64,000 bases of DNA, from positions 124,001 to 188,000 of the forward strand of contig WHVA01000049.1 in NCBI GenBank assembly GCA_015179125.1, in the 5' to 3' direction. The position numbers and the translations under genes were made by a program. This document shows, in pieces, positions 9,045-20,800 of the stretch (position 1 is the first letter of the stretch; the number at the start of each line of letters is the position of its first letter). This stretch comes from Gautieria morchelliformis (lineage: Eukaryota > Basidiomycota > Agaricomycetes > Gomphales > Gomphaceae). The notes beneath the pieces are model-generated. The model was not told where the DNA came from. It saw only the letters and a list, made by a program, of their open reading frames with translations, and did not search any database.

Positions 9045-12000
9045 ATGCCTCTGTGTACGTGTGGGTGTGAGAAACAGTTATCCCAACGACAGATTCGGTG
9101 ACATCTCAAGGACAGGCCTTCCCCATCTTTCACCAAACAAGTGCAGTTGGCTATAAACAGTGATTCTTCGTCTTTTGATCCGATATCTGCATCTCACATT
9201 ATTGACTCTGACGTGCAACATGAGAACCACAAAACCACTCTCCATAATAGTCTCCACCATTCTCTTTACCCTGACGCACTGCCTCTGCCCATGGTAGGCA
9301 GCGAACTCATCAAAATCCAAGACAATGATGATATTAATGCCGTGAGCTGCGATATCGAACCGGTTGAGGGTCTGCGTGTGCGAGTGTCTAATCACACAGC
9401 ACCCCAGTGGGATTGGGCTGATTATCAAGTGACTGCTGGTGATGATGTCGATGGTGTCAATACGCTGGTGGAATCACCTGATGAGAGTGAATTTCCCTGG
9501 GATGAACCAGACCATTTAGACACTGGATTATCAGCAGAGGAGCTTATTCTTGTGTTGGAACGCGAAATGCACAAAGATCAGGAACGAGAGGCGGAAGAAT
9601 CACGTATGTTTATTTATTGTCAACATACCTCTCGTCTCATTGAATTTGGTAACATAGAGCTCTGCAACCTTACACAGCCAGACATGGACAACATCAAAAT
9701 GTTTGGGTTACGATTAGAGGCGAACATATCGCGGCGCTGTTCCTCGTTGTTCCGTCGTGCATACCACGACCGTATCGACCTCGATACATTCTACCTGATG
9801 CATCGCAGAATCGCGATCCTCGCGGGTATCAAACCAGTGATCCTTGACTGCTGCCCTAATTCATGTTGCGCTTTCAGACGCGAATTTCTAAACGACGATA
9901 TATGCAGCTTTTGCAAGGAGTCCAGGCATGACGAGTCTAACCCCCCCCAGGCACAGTTTGAGTATCTCCCGGTTATACCTCGACTGCAAGCTTTCCTCCA
10001 CAACCCTGCCATGATTGAGAAATTACAATATCGTGCGAACTGCGTGCACACTCCTGGTGAATACATCGACATATTCGATGGGTCTCACTACAGGGACCTC
10101 TTGGAATCTTATGTGGAAGTCGATGGTGTGCATCTCCCTCACTGACATTTTGAAAGTCCCCATGATATCGCACTGGGATTGTTATCAGACGGCGTTGAGG
10201 TTTTCAAAAACATTCGCGGCGGCTGCGCAACTGCTTGGCCTTTCCTGGTCGAAGTATATAACTTGGACCCTGAAATCCGTATTATGTTGAAGTATCTCAT
10301 GCCCCTCGGAATCGTACATGGTCCTCACCCCCCCAAAGACCACAACTCGTTCCTTGACCTCTTTTATCTGGAGATGCGCCTGCTAGCCTACGGGGTCCCT
10401 TCGTATCATGCACTAGAGCGTGCTAAGGTCATGCTTCGCGCGTACCTGATTACCAAAATAGCTGACATGCAAGCTCTCAAAGTCAATCAATACATCAGGG
10501 GAGCAAACGCATTCTCCCCATGCCGAGCCTGTCGAATACAGGGATGTCGCGACCCTGACCATGATAACCCGTCTCATTACTATTACCCATTGACAGCACC
10601 TCCCGGCGCAATCCGAATGGATGGATCTCCTGGCATCGATTGGGATCCATACTCGCTTCCCCTGCGAACTGCTGAAAGTTACAGGCAATCCCTCGAATAC
10701 ATAGAATCAGGCACAGACAAGAAGGAGCGGGAACGTCGTGCCATGACGCAAGGACTCAACGGCGAATCAATTCTGGTCAATCTACCTGGCTTCGACCGTG
10801 CCTTGAGCGTTCCCCACGACTTCATGCATCTTATGGAAGAGAATGTCAAAAAGTATCTGGTGGATCTTTGGACAGGTCGGTTCAAGGGACTGGACACAGG
10901 TAATGAAAATTATGAGATTGATCCAGCGCATTGGGTTCTCGTTGGAGAAGAAACGACTGCTGCTACTGCCACAATTCCCGCCGCGTTTGTTCGCACCATC
11001 CCAAACATTGCCAATGAACGTCACCTCTTTACTGCAGAGACCTGGTCGTTTTGGTTTATATATATGGCACCATATCTCCTTGAAGGCCGACTTGCTCCCA
11101 AGTACTACAAGCATTTGATGCTCCTGGTGAAAATCTGCAAAATTTGCTTGCAGTTTGTTATCACCGATGCGGAAATCGACAACCTTGAGGGCAAGATTAT
11201 TCATTGGATTCGCAAATATGAAAAGTACGTTGTATACTCTATTCTGGATTATTTATGCCTGAACATCTACTGCTATGGAGGTACTACTATCAATATAAAA
11301 AGGAGCGATTGTCAACATGCACATCGTGTATCCACGCGCTCTTGCATATACCTGACGATATCCGACGGAATGAACGTGGGTGTACCCGCTTGAGAGATAC
11401 TGCGGGACTCTTCTGTCAAATCACGTTCCAAGCCATACACTGCCCTCAGCCGACGCATGATCCATAAGAGCCAGATCGCGTAAATCGAGCACAAGTACAA
11501 CTTATCACGAGAGCTCGATTTTTCTGACAACATATCTGATATCAGCACTAAGGAGAAGATTTACCCTGAATGTGTGTGACATCTTCATGTATCCATCATG
11601 TTCATGCTACACAATTGCACAGATCCTTTGAGCATTCTTCGTTTCCCCCGAATCCGCGAGTTCAAGCCTGATGCTGCTCTGCGGTGTAAGACCGCCGCTC
11701 ATCTTGCCACCCAATTTCTGAAACCACCGACCTTCATTGAACCCCGGCTCCCAGAGTTTTTCGAATCCTGGGGCAAAGTCCGAATTGCGAACGGCGGTGA
11801 CTGCATCCGTACAGCCAAAACCGTGGCAAATCGGTCAGGTCGTGACACATCATTCGTCCGGGTAAGTCAGTGATACTGCAGATAGTACGTGTACTGAGAT
11901 GTCAGTCACTAGTATGATCTACAGGTGGATATTCACGCGCACCATCGCAACCGCCCACCAGTCTTCGAGACTCAGTGTTTCTATGGCCAGCTCCACATGA

Positions 12001-12293
12001 TCCTCACCTTCATATTACCTGATCACAAGATGTTTGGAGCACAGCCGTCACGTCGATTACTAGCAGTCGTCCAGAGCTGCGATACAGACGGGAGTGATGC
12101 GACGCTCGCGCCTGTGACGTACAGGAAGATGCGCACATCAATGCAGGTCATCGAACTTACCGCCATCAGTTGCGTAATAGGCCGGGTCCCTATTGGGACG
12201 ACTAATATGTGGGGTATCATTGACAGGAGCAATGGTATAGCCCGGCCTTCTTTTATTGAAGACCCAGGATTGATAGAAGAGATGGACATGTAA
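9045..12293 (+). pseudogene. CACTA (EnSpm) transposase, Tnp2 type, decayed
   Basis: The frame from ATG 9045 begins with a small Cys cluster (CTCGCEKQLS) and an acidic region. It then shows Tnp2-family features: a CC/C/C finger near SCCAFRREFLNDDICSFC, a PRLQAFL segment, DIALGLLSDGVEVFKN, and KHNSF-like DHNSFLDLFYLEMRLL. Frame zero is interrupted by TGA at 9099-9101 and again at 10143-10145 with homology continuing on both sides. An intron begins at GTACGT near 11225; the next exon carries YYYQYKKERLSTCTSCIHAL. A frame break follows near 11370. The C-terminal domain resumes at about 11598, with an intron of about 63 nt (donor GTAAGT near 11862) before the last exon ending at 12293. The protein should bind the terminal repeats and perform cut-and-paste transposition, but this copy cannot make it. 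Confidence 0.8.
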
Positions 12294-12479
12294 TTACCTT
12301 TCAGTTAGTGCTATTCATGGCTTTTTAAAGGATAATCCACCTAATTTAGAAGGATACTCCACTATGGTGTCTATGGTTTATCCATTGAAAATGATTGGAG
12401 ATCCACATATAACTAATTGACCGGCCATTTATATTTTTCATGGATTATCTAGTGACTACATACATGGTGATACCATTAT

Positions 12480-12679
12480 AATATGCCGGATCCTCCACCG
12501 GCGCTGCTGTTGGAAAACCCCTTTGCGGTTTTAAGGGATTCTCCTTCAGCCTGGCAAAAATTGATCCACCTAAGGGATCGGTGGATGAATCGGTGGATGC
12601 AACTCCGGTGGAAACTCCACCGGCCGACAATACCTGGTGGATTTTCCACCGGAGTTTGGTGGAGTCTTTTCCCGCAGTG
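12480..12679 (+). mobile_element. CACTA right end: subterminal repeats and CAGTG terminus
   Basis: The stretch ends in TTTTCCCGCAGTG (12667-12679), i.e. CACTGCGGGAAAA inward, as expected for a CACTA-type inverted terminus. The preceding 200 bp are packed with short TCCACC/GGTGGA motifs in both orientations (ctccaccgg, ggtggat, ttccaccgg), typical of CACTA subterminal transposase-binding repeats. It lies about 390 bp past the transposase stop. I could not find the matching left terminus. Confidence 0.65.
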
Positions 12680-14240
12680 CTAACCAAACACAGCCTGGTA
12701 TGTTTCCTGTAATTCCTTGCACATACGACGTGGCCGGTTAAGTTACTCGGTCGAGTCGGTTCCCTGCACTCCGGCAGGCAGGCTGCAGCTATGCATGAAT
12801 TGAACTGGCTGCGGATGCCTTTCAATCGCTAAGCCTCGCGGATTCCCTTGAAATATCAAGAATCACTCGCAATATGACCTGGTGCACGCACGTACACACT
12901 AGGCCATTCGAGTTGCGCTAGGGTCCACTGACGAGTGAGTGCCCATCGAGCAAATTAAACCTGTCAGCCTGGCTGATAGAACCAATTCAGCTAAGGCAAT
13001 GCAGAAGCATCATAAATGGTTAGCCGCCTGAATATTCTCGGCCTACTGTTGATTACATCGGACTGACATGGGCTGGAAGTGATTCAGAAAGGTCTTCCTT
13101 TCAAGAAATTTGAGGTCGAGCGGCATGTAAGTGAGTGAGCGTCAGCCCAAAATGAAGGCAAACCGTGAAAAGCTCACCTCATATGACGAAGACGACCAAT
13201 GGATGGCATCGATCCACACCGCCACCTTACACTGTGAGATGTATGAGGATGGGAAAAGATCAACATGAGGAAGTAGAAGGGATTATGACCTAAAATTGCA
13301 AGTTCCAGCCCCTGGCTGTGCATGAGGATTTGATTCTATGCCGATCCTAGATAGTCTTAGTAGAGGCGTCATGTCATCGTGGGTATTACTGTAATTTCTG
13401 GAAATGGAAACGCGAGAAAGCTCCTAATTCGGCGTACTAGTTAAGACATGGGGCACGACGACATGGTATCCGTGACATGGTGCATTCGGTGTATCAGCTA
13501 TCTGGTGATGTAGAGCTGTTCCCGGTGCCCGACTGAGGGGGGATCGATGCGACGTGGTTGCAGTTTTATAACTTAGTATGGTGCTTTGCAGTCATCCGAT
13601 AATGAGATTGGAAAATTGTGTAACACGGTACAGTATCCACAGCACTATTCCATTGAATTTCCTTGCATTGCGTGATCGACGATTCTGAGTCAAGAGAGCG
13701 TGGCCGCCAAATTAAGATACACAGCAGACCGACCCTGACTCGTCAGTTACAACGAGCAGCATGACGGACACGGACACATGTACAGACACGGACAAGGACA
13801 ACAAACCACGACATTGTCGTCTTTGCATGGTACGCACATGTCGCCACTCGCCCCATCCTTTCATCCACTCCTTCATCTTTCACGGCATTCCCACGTGTTT
13901 TACCCGTCCACTCCAGACGTCAGTTCACCTCCCCCCACATATAATTATCCTCTGACACCTGAGCGAAATTATGCATGGTCATGATGGTTCGTTCTCCCAG
14001 TTGGTTGAAGAACCTCGATCAGGGATGCTCACCCGAGCCGTTATTTCTCTTCAGCGATAGCGTCATGTAATGTGAGGGTCTGTGATGGATCAGGTACAAT
14101 TCCTCACGCCAATGATAATAAAGCTCGCTCTGGCAACCCTACTCGTTATACTCGTAAGGCCTAGCCCCACTTCGTCGCAGTGGTATACCATTGCGGCACG
14201 TACGTATAAATATACTTATACTATGCATATATTTACATGA
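12680..14240. other. Non-coding interval, no gene seen
   Basis: About 1.6 kb between the CACTA right end and the LINE fragment. No reading frame has recognisable similarity or consistent splice signals. A frame at 13761-13955 starting with repeated TDT residues is low-complexity and was not accepted. Confidence 0.5.
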
Positions 14241-14261
14241 GTTACTGAAAGCAAAACCAAC

Positions 14262-17200
14262 TCACAAGCTGGATTGCACTCTTGTGAAGCCAGCCACTGT
14301 CCCGGAGTAGCTATTAGATGGGAGGGCACCATCTATTTTGGTGATTCTCGCATAGCAGGGCAAGGCCTTCCAATGCTCTCTCCATTCTTGCTTGAGTTTG
14401 GTCCTGAAAGTCTGTCTCGCAGCCACTACGCTATGGGGTAGTGGCTCGGATTGCAGAAATGCCGGCAACTTCCTGTTCTGGCTGCTGCTTCCTTTCAATG
14501 CCTCCTTTGCCTCCACATCCACCTGCTCATTCCCCTCCACATTGTCATGCCCCAAGGTCCATGTTATCTTGAGCTGTACGCAGCACCTCCACAATGGCAT
14601 AGCTACCTTGTTGGTCATGGCGTGGACCCATTCCAAGATGTGCTGGGCCGGCCTGGACCATATGTGACTGATCGACTGGATCACCACTTGGTTGTCTAGC
14701 ACACCATGTTGATCTCCTTTTCTCTCAACAGCAGCTCCAGGGCCAGTGCCACCCCTACGGCCTCTGCTTCATATGTGGTATGTTCAGTTAGGGGTCCCAC
14801 GTGATACCTCAGGGCAGCCACGTGCCGGCCACCCTTGTTCATGACTGTTGCTGCTCCAGCATCCCCTTCTAGCACCAACCCATCTGCATATACTTTGGCA
14901 TCTGCTGTGTCAGCCTCGTCACTATCCTTGGACACTTCCCTAGAGCCTGCTATTTCCGTGGTGAACAACTTGATTGCATCAGGTGGCTATGAGGAGGGGC
15001 TGATCATCTCGTATGTGTCCAGCTTGAGTCTGAACCTGTGAAGCAGTGCATGCAGCAGGGACAGACACCATTTGACCAGGCGCCTAGTGCAGGTGCGGGC
15101 GGGTTGATGTAGAGGGTGGGCTTTCGAAAGGGCAATGAGGCGGATAGCTGCCCTGTGACATACTTCCAACAGCAGTAGTTCTATTGGCATTATATTGGCA
15201 TGCGCTTCTATAATGTTGGTGGCCATTGTCCACATGGCACCCATGATGGCGATGGCGGCAATACTTTGCACAGAGGTTAGTTTACACCACACCTACAGAT
15301 CCCACAGCTCTTTTCGCTCCTCCCTGCCTCCGCACTGGCGTGAACCAGACATCCACCGCATAGGTAAACTTGGGCACTGCCACTGCCCAGTACAACTGCC
15401 TCTTCAGGCTCGCTTGGACACCTGTAGATGGCTTAGACAGTCTGTGGAACAGTTGGGTCCACATAGCGGCTTTAGCTACTGCTTTCTCAGCCTGTATGTT
15501 CTATCTCAGCTCCTCATCCAGAAATATCCCCAGAAATTTGTGAGCCACCACTGGTTTTATGACAGCATCTTCATAGTGGAAGTCAGGCCTGTTTGCCAGT
15601 GCTGTCTTTCCTGGCTAGGCTAGGTCTTGGGTGCGGCGCCTTGAGAACCTGACTATCGCAAACTTCATCTTCTCGAATCTTGAGTGGTGGGTCTGACTCC
15701 ACTCCTTCACTCCCCCCTTCTTCAGCAGCATTTCTCTTAGACTATTGTAGGCCTCTTAGTAAGTGTCACCTTCCACGTAGAGGTTTGCATCATCCACGAA
15801 GGCTACTGCTACCTGGCCCTTCCCAGAGGTGATGTCCACTAAGTCAGCATTGTAATATAGATATAGGACCATGGACAGGGGACCCCCCTGCCCTATGCCA
15901 TTATCTATTTTTACCCAACCTGAGCATAGTTGTCAAAGTGCAGCTTCATATGATGGTCTGCCAGCATCCTTTCCACAAAGGGGATGTATTTGTGTGGTAC
16001 CTGCCATTTCTGCATGTTGTGGAGCAGCCTGGCTGTGATGGCATTTGGGAATGCCCCCTTGGTGTCCAAGAATAGCATGACAACAACCTTCTTGCGCCTC
16101 CATGCCCCCTTGATTTTGTTGACCACTAGATGCAGGGAGTCCATTGTCGTTCGCCCTGGCCTTCCTCTGAAGTGGTTCAGCTGCAGGAGGTGATACCTCT
16201 CTGTCATGTACACCAGATCCTCTGCTACTATTGCCATCAGCAGCTTACCAATGGTGTTGAGGAGCACAATGGGGTGATAGGACTTGGGGATGTCGTAGTT
16301 GGCCTTGCCTGGCTTTCAGAGGACTACTAGCTGTTATCCAGGTTTTCCAATTATCATGGTATGTCTGCAGTGTGAAAGTAGCCCTGAAGATCCAGAGCAG
16401 GTACTTAGTGGTCAAATCCACTGTCTCCTTCAGAACAATGTTAGGGATGCCATTGTCGCATGGGGCCTTGTAAAGTTTCAGCTTGGCTATCTGTCACCTA
16501 AGCTGATCCTCATGCAGTTGGAAGCAGCTTGACACTCTTTTTGGGTACTGGAACCCAGCTGGCACTTGTGAGCTGGCTGGTTTTGTTGGGAAGAACATGG
16601 CTGCCAGGAGGTCGCTCTTGTCCTCATTAGTCTCTGCCATCCCTACTGTACCGTCCGTGCCGACAGCCTTCAGTGATGGTGTCCTGGATTTTCCCCCATC
16701 TGTGGCTGGGTTGGTGAGGTATTTGTTGGCTGTCCACAGCATGCCGTCATCGAGGTCTTCAAGGTAGTCTGCCCAGTGCTGTGCCTTGACCTTCTTGATC
16801 GTTTCTCCATAATCGCTACTGATCTTGCTGTGTTCCTGGTGGGAAGGGTGGTTACAGTAGATATATGATTCATTGTTTATCCTATTCTTTGTTTTCTTGA
16901 GGGTGGAGAGCTCTCTGCTCCACCAGCGGTGGGAGTGTGGGGTGGGTTTGACAGTGGCACCACTATCTCTATTGTCTATTGTATAGCCACTGTCAGCGTG
17001 TTGACAGCATCGTTGACTCCTCAATTGTCTTGAGTTCCTTTGGGTCCAGCTTCTCCTCCAGCTTCTCCACCATCTGCTCCCTGAACAGGCCCCAGTCCAT
17101 TGTCCTGTAATTCCGGTATGGGCTCAGTGGGCTGAGTTTCACCTCCATGTCCAATAATGTGAGAACTGGCACGTGATTGGTGCCTGGGCCCTCTCATGAT

Positions 17201-17585
17201 GTGGTTTGTGTTGGACAAGACCACCCCTTCTGAGATGTTGTTGGTGCAGAATACATTATCCACCCTTGTCCAGTTTTTTGTCAACATCGACTGTAGCATA
17301 GGCATGCATTTCAGTAACATCAGTACCATGTTATAGTCCGCTATCAGGGAAATGAGTTCTTCTGCATCTCTCATTGCTGCTGCCATGAAGAGGTGATGGT
17401 TGAAGTCCCCACACCAGATCATTGAGTCTGTTTCATGTTGGATGATGTTGCGCCGCTCTGTGTCAATGAAGCAGTCAAGGGCACGGAGCATGTCGGGATG
17501 CCTGCAGTCGTTGTATATGTTGAACACCGTGATTTTGCCCTGAGGATGTTTGAGAGTACAGTGATGTCATTCATGCCTTCCAGGG
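14262..17585 (-). pseudogene. 5'-truncated LINE (EN-RT-RNase H), broken
   Basis: On the minus strand, 17.58 to 16.9 kb carries the C-terminal half of an apurinic-type endonuclease (FNIYNDCRHPDML; WCGDFNHH). It is followed by reverse transcriptase (NHFRGRPGRTTMDSLH, LFLDTKGAFPNA, and an FVDDANLYVEG catalytic box near 15.79 kb), then an RNase H domain (VYADGLVLEG, TTYEAEAVGVALALELL, GHDNVEGNEQVD) down to 14.26 kb. Domain order matches Tad/I-like fungal LINEs. Multiple stops and frameshifts separate the pieces, and the 5' half of the endonuclease and ORF1 are missing, as expected for a 5'-truncated insertion. It is related to, but clearly diverged from, the LINE at 48.9-58.3 kb. Confidence 0.8.
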
Positions 17586-17630
17586 CAATTTTTTATCCGC
17601 GCATATTATTCATGGATAAATATGTGGGAT

Positions 17631-17643
17631 TTTTCCCGCAGTG
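17631..17643 (+). other. Second CACTA-like right terminus
   Basis: The 13-mer TTTTCCCGCAGTG recurs here exactly as at 12667-12679 and in the same orientation. The sequence just inside it differs, with no dense TCCACC motifs. It may mark a different or non-autonomous CACTA element into which the truncated LINE inserted. It ends 177 bp from the ira1-like stop codon. Confidence 0.4.
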
Positions 17644-17820
17644 ATGCTCCATTGTTCTTAATTGGGCTCAACTGATTTCCAGTTGCCGACGGTAGTTGGA
17701 TGGATATTCTGTCACGTTTGTGAGTATCGCGATATCGTTCGCGCAGTGATGCATGTGCGGCATGGCAAACATGAAGTACAAGAAGGAAAGGGGGTATTAC
17801 AAGCGTGTTCAATCGATACA

Positions 17821-20800
17821 TCATGAATGGCCCAATATACGGTCGAAGAATGCTCGGAATAGGTGTGAAAATAAGGCAAAGTCTTTGGGGTGGTCATGGT
17901 AGGTATGTAAATGTGTCACAAGCCCTGACATGCCCAACTCTTGCAGGAGCAGATAGTGTGGTGTCGGTGAATCTTCACAGGACTTCGACAGCGTGGATGA
18001 TGACCGATCCAACAGATTCGACTGATCTTCAAACATGAGGAGGGATTTAACGACTTCTCCCATCCCGACCAAGATGGGCGTAGTCGTTTGTCCTGAAAAT
18101 GCATAACCCCCCCGATCATCGATCCAACTCGCACTAGATTTTGGGAATGAGCCAGCATATCCCACAAAGAGTATAGCGTACCGTGAAAAGGTAAGATAAT
18201 GGCTCTGCGTCTCTGATACAATGGCGGGGTGGGCTTCATTTGCATCTGCCAGGAGAGTAAAAAGTATCTCCTTCTCAGGGATATCTCCTGCATGCAGTTC
18301 CATCATGCTGACTAGGAATGCAATGATTAACCGGGCACTCCTCGTATTAGAAGCACCAAGCAGTGAGAAGGGAACCGCGCATTTATATCCATCATAAGCC
18401 AGGCCAGTAAATAATCCTTTGGACTCCCAATACGCAATGTCCACATTAGCGTCCTCGAGAAGTGTACGCAGAGACGCAAGCGTAGTGCAAAATGGCAATG
18501 ATCCAAGAACGAATCCAACCAGACTGGGATCCACTTCACGAGTTCCCACACGTACATCCGAACCTAACTGCAAATGTCTTGATACAACGTATAGGCACCC
18601 GCGAATGACATTACCAGCGATGTGACGAAGCTTCTGGTGCTGGGCGACCGCGTATAGGAGGAAAGCTAGAGATAGAGAAAAAGAGAGTTCGTCCGTAAAG
18701 GAGAAACCGGAGATCTCGTCGAAGCCCGCAAGTTCGTCGACGAGGTTCGATCGTGCCCGAAGCAATACCGATGAGACATTGCTATCCACGAATGCACGCT
18801 CTGCCTCGAGCTTGCCCAAGACTGACTGTATGATAAACATTGACTCCACGTAATATGGAACATGTGACGTCTGAAGCAAGGTAACTGCCAACCAAAAGAC
18901 GTGACAAAGATATAGTGAGCAGTCGAATAGCCCAGGAATGACCTTGCGCATGCACCGGAGCATGCTAATAACAGCGACGCAGTCACCATCTGGCGACAGT
19001 AAGATCGCATTTTTCAGCGCGACTAAGATCTGGAAGAAGAATTCGTCGTCGAGCTTCGAGTCCCCAATTATGACTCCAAGAACCGTGAAGGCGCGCGCCT
19101 GCATGGAAGGGAACGCTTGGAAGGCGGTCGCTGTAACCAAGCTCATCCATCTAGCTTTCAGTGAATTCACCAATCCTTTGAAGTAATGATTCAGTGAAAT
19201 GCTGTTCTAGAGAAGATACAATAACCCAACCTGAAGCCCCGGCACCAGCTTCTATGAGCCTCAACAGCAGCCTTGAAATATCCTCAACTTCGGTGATTTC
19301 AACATGTTCCGGCGAGTTCCTCTCAAGCACGTACGCCGTACCGGACCGCGTAAGAGATAGACCAAAGAGAGAAGGCGTGAATGGACTTGAGAGGCCTGCT
19401 GCTATGTTACGATACTCGGAAGTGCTTGTTTCATACGGGTTTCGATTAGTCGACAGGGCATGGAATAGGTTCATAACCAAAGCATAAATCGCCGTTCTCA
19501 ACGCTAAAGGTCCCGCAGCGGCGATCATAGTTATTATATGAACGGTTTCAGGTATGAAAAGCTGGTTCTGGACTGGCGCTCGGGGATTGTAGCTAGTGGC
19601 CAATGTTAGCCGTGCCAGAGTTGCCAATTCGCTCCAGGCGGGATTGCGAATATCACTTGTCACTGGGCTTAACGTCTTTTTTCGTAACGTCTACCATGCA
19701 AGGGCAGCATTAGGATATCTTCCGATAGAAGACACAAAGTTACTTGCCTGGCGCAATCGGGAAATGATACGACTTCGTACATGGATAGACGACAAAGTCA
19801 TTATCACATCCGCGATACGTTCGCATAGTCCAGAATCAATCCCACTGTCCACTGCCACACGAATTAATTCATTTGTGACAATACTGCGTGTTATATCGTC
19901 CAGTTTTGACAGTTCGAGCCAGACACACTGCTTCGAGTGTTGATACAGCTTTGCTCACAAATTAGATCGAGTTCTCAATGGATAAATCAAAGGCACGAGG
20001 CTCACATCTTCATTTCTGAGGGAGATATCGCAAAGAGAGTGAATCGCGTCGCCAAGCTTCGTGCCCGATTGGTCATATAAGGGGTCGCTGGGCGTCGTAA
20101 AACGCGAAAGATTTCGAATCCATGGAGGCAGGTAGGCCATGCAGGCCATTTTCTGGACGGTGGGTGCTTTATTTAACCCCAAACGAAGTTCTATAAGGAA
20201 ATCAAGCGTAAGATGTGGTGCGAAAGCAGCCAACCGTTCGCTGAACAAAACCAGCGCTGTCGAGGGTTTCAAAATAACCGATGTACCTGGTGCAGATTAG
20301 AACAAGCAGTCTATAACCTCAAAAAAGAAGATGCATACTCTTGGCAGGCAGAACCGTGGATATCGTTTCGTACTTCAGATAGGAACAAAGGGCCACAAGA
20401 AGCATATTGGCGGCCCCTCGAGGCCATTCCAGCTCGTGGCACGTATTGACTAGGCCAATAGCGAGCAAGGTGGCAGTGATATCCGAGAGACCGCTGAATT
20501 GGTCAATGGTATGCAGACCATAGGAATCTGCTCGGCCTTTGGCCGCTCGGATAGCCTGGAAGAAAAAACAACATACCATAAAAATTCCGGCAATGTGTAC
20601 AAAATGGCAGTGCTCACTTGAATCATTGAGTTGCGCTCCCGAGAAGAAAACTGTAAAGCGGTGCCGTGCCTATATCGGGCAATGACAAATTCATCGAGGC
20701 CACTATCCGCCTCTGAGGCAATCCTATATATGTCGTCAACCTCCTCTAATGGTACGACCTCAACGGTCTTGCACCACATTTGTGAAGTGATCTCCTGCGG

